From Paenibacillus athensensis (GTDB lineage Bacteria; Bacillota; Bacilli; Paenibacillales; NBRC-103111): a stretch of DNA of 64,000 bases. Positions 63,025-64,000 of this stretch are shown in pieces; the stretch's first letter is position 1, and every line of letters begins with the position of its first letter. Both the position numbers and the translations under genes were made by a program. Where the stretch lies: contig NZ_MYFO02000001.1 in NCBI RefSeq assembly GCF_004514475.2, forward strand, positions 744,001 to 808,000. The letters are read 5' to 3'. The notes under the pieces are model-generated. The model made no database searches. It saw only the letters and a program-made list of their open reading frames with translations, and had not been told where the DNA came from.

Positions 63025-64000
63025 ATGACGCACGACGTCCGTATGCCCGCTTTTATTTACGACGAGCGGGAAATCGCTTACAAATTTAATGATACGCACC
63101 CGTTTAATCAGCAGCGGCTGGCGCTGACCGTCGACTTGCTGCGCAAGGCTGGCGCGCTGCCGCCAGCCGCGCTCCGGGCGCCGCGGCCGGCTACTGACGC
63201 GGAGCTGCTGCGCGTGCATACGCCGGCGTATGTCGAGGCCGTGAAGACGCTAAGCGCTTCCGCGCCGGACCCCGAGTCGGTACGGACGGCCGGACGCTTT
63301 GGGCTGGATACGGACGATACGCCGTTTTTCCCCGGGATGCACGACATCACGGCGACGGTAGTCGGCGGCTCGATTGAAGCGGCCGAGCTGGTCATGTCGG
63401 GCGTCGCGCCGCACGCGCTGCATCTGGGCGGCGGGCTGCATCACGCCATGCCTGGCAAGGGCGCCGGCTTTTGCGTTTATAACGACGCGTCGGCTGCCAT
63501 CGCTCATATTCAGGCCGCATACGGCGCCAAGGTGCTGTACGTCGATACAGACGTGCATCACGGCGACGGCGTGCAATGGAGCTTTTACAGCGACCCGCGC
63601 GTCTGTACGCTGTCGATTCACGAGACGGGTAAATATTTATTCCCCGGTACGGGCGGCGTCCATGAGCGCGGCGACGGGGAAGCGTTCGGCACGTCGCTGA
63701 ACGTGCCTGTTGAGCCGTACACCGAAGACGAATCGTGGCTGGAATGCTTTGGCGAGGTACTAAGCGCCGCCATCGCCCGCTTCCAGCCGGACGTCATCGT
63801 CTCCCAGCATGGCTGCGACGCCCATGCTTACGATCCGCTCGCCCACGTGCATTGCTCGATGCGCGTGTATCAGGCTATGCCGGAGCTGATCCATCAGCTG
63901 GCGCACCAATGGTGCGGCGGACGCTGGATCGCGCTCGGCGGCGGCGGGTACGACATCTGGCGAGTCGTACCGCGCGCTTGGAGCCTGCTCTGGCTCGTGA
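63025..64000 (+). CDS. acuC: AcuC, class I histone-deacetylase-like protein deacetylase, C-terminus cut by window end
   Basis: About 325 of roughly 390 residues are visible. Deacetylase motifs: FNDTHPFNQQRL, FFPGMHDITATVVGG, HLGGGLHHAMPGKGAGFCVYND (catalytic His pair), YVDTDVHHGDGVQWSFY (zinc Asp and His), SIHETGKYLFPGTG and SQHGCDAHAYDPL (zinc Asp). It should deacetylate AcsA and restore its activity. AAAGGAA precedes the ATG. There is no stop within the window. Confidence 0.95.
   Translation, partial: MTHDVRMPAFIYDEREIAYKFNDTHPFNQQRLALTVDLLRKAGALPPAALRAPRPATDAELLRVHTPAYVEAVKTLSASAPDPESVRTAGRFGLDTDDTPFFPGMHDITATVVGGSIEAAELVMSGVAPHALHLGGGLHHAMPGKGAGFCVYNDASAAIAHIQAAYGAKVLYVDTDVHHGDGVQWSFYSDPRVCTLSIHETGKYLFPGTGGVHERGDGEAFGTSLNVPVEPYTEDESWLECFGEVLSAAIARFQPDVIVSQHGCDAHAYDPLAHVHCSMRVYQAMPELIHQLAHQWCGGRWIALGGGGYDIWRVVPRAWSLLWLV

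Overview
The window looks like a chromosomal segment of a moderately GC-rich, spore-forming member of the Bacillales, most likely Paenibacillaceae (Paenibacillus or Cohnella type). The evidence is an intact 26-residue SpoVM, a near-complete Bacillus-like yloA-to-yloV gene block, RemA, YlbF/YlbG/YlaN/YugN family proteins, a T-box upstream of tyrS, a CcpA-type cre site, and AGGAGG-like ribosome binding sites. The genus is inferred from gene content and base composition only. Because of the GC content, very long reverse-strand ORFs shadow the real genes; these were left out.

Layout. (1) Positions 1-9.4 kb: degV/fakB-like gene (cut by the window edge), fakA, asp23-like yloU, then on the opposite strand rpmB, then spoVM, a small membrane protein, rpe, rsgA, prkC, prpC and rlmN. 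(2) 9.4-26.3 kb: rsmB, fmt, def, priA, coaBC, rpoZ, gmk, remA, yicC/yloC, a fused homocysteine methyltransferase/methylene-THF reductase, dapF, a P-type Ca2+ ATPase and, divergently, rqcH (fbpA). This is translation, ribosome quality control and nucleotide/coenzyme housekeeping. (3) 26.3-32.8 kb: a MerR regulator with an intact CarH-type cobalamin photosensor signature, galU, a PHP phosphoesterase, a LysR regulator, an unknown 145-residue protein, ylbG and ylbF separated by an opposed asparaginase gene.

(4) 33.0-43.5 kb is the accessory-looking part: a 682-residue protein with an N-terminal LQRxxGN motif like that of proteins associated with contractile injection systems, a small gene with an ADP-ribosyltransferase-like YHFT start, a bacterial XPB helicase translationally coupled to a Helicase_C_3 partner that carries an in-frame 48-bp minisatellite, a lipoprotein nuclease and two Gfo/Idh/MocA oxidoreductases. 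(5) 43.5-53.9 kb: a short unknown beta-rich protein, a CBS protein, an M20 amidohydrolase, yugN-ftsW, a second Asp23 protein, a Ca2+/H+ antiporter, ylaN, an HPr-like protein without the phosphorylatable histidine, a TVP38 membrane protein, a lipoprotein and a GAF-GAF-GGDEF diguanylate cyclase. (6) 54-64 kb: rpsD with a strong promoter and long leader, tyrS under T-box control, a class A penicillin-binding protein with fibronectin type III modules, and the acetate-utilisation locus acsA / acuA-acuC (acuC cut by the window end) with a cre site between the divergent genes.

No rRNA, tRNA, CRISPR array, insertion sequence or prophage was seen. The best candidates for under-described biology are the 33-36 kb pair (leader-motif protein plus ART-like gene), the XPB/Helicase_C_3 pair with its repeat array, and the cobalamin photosensor-like regulator.
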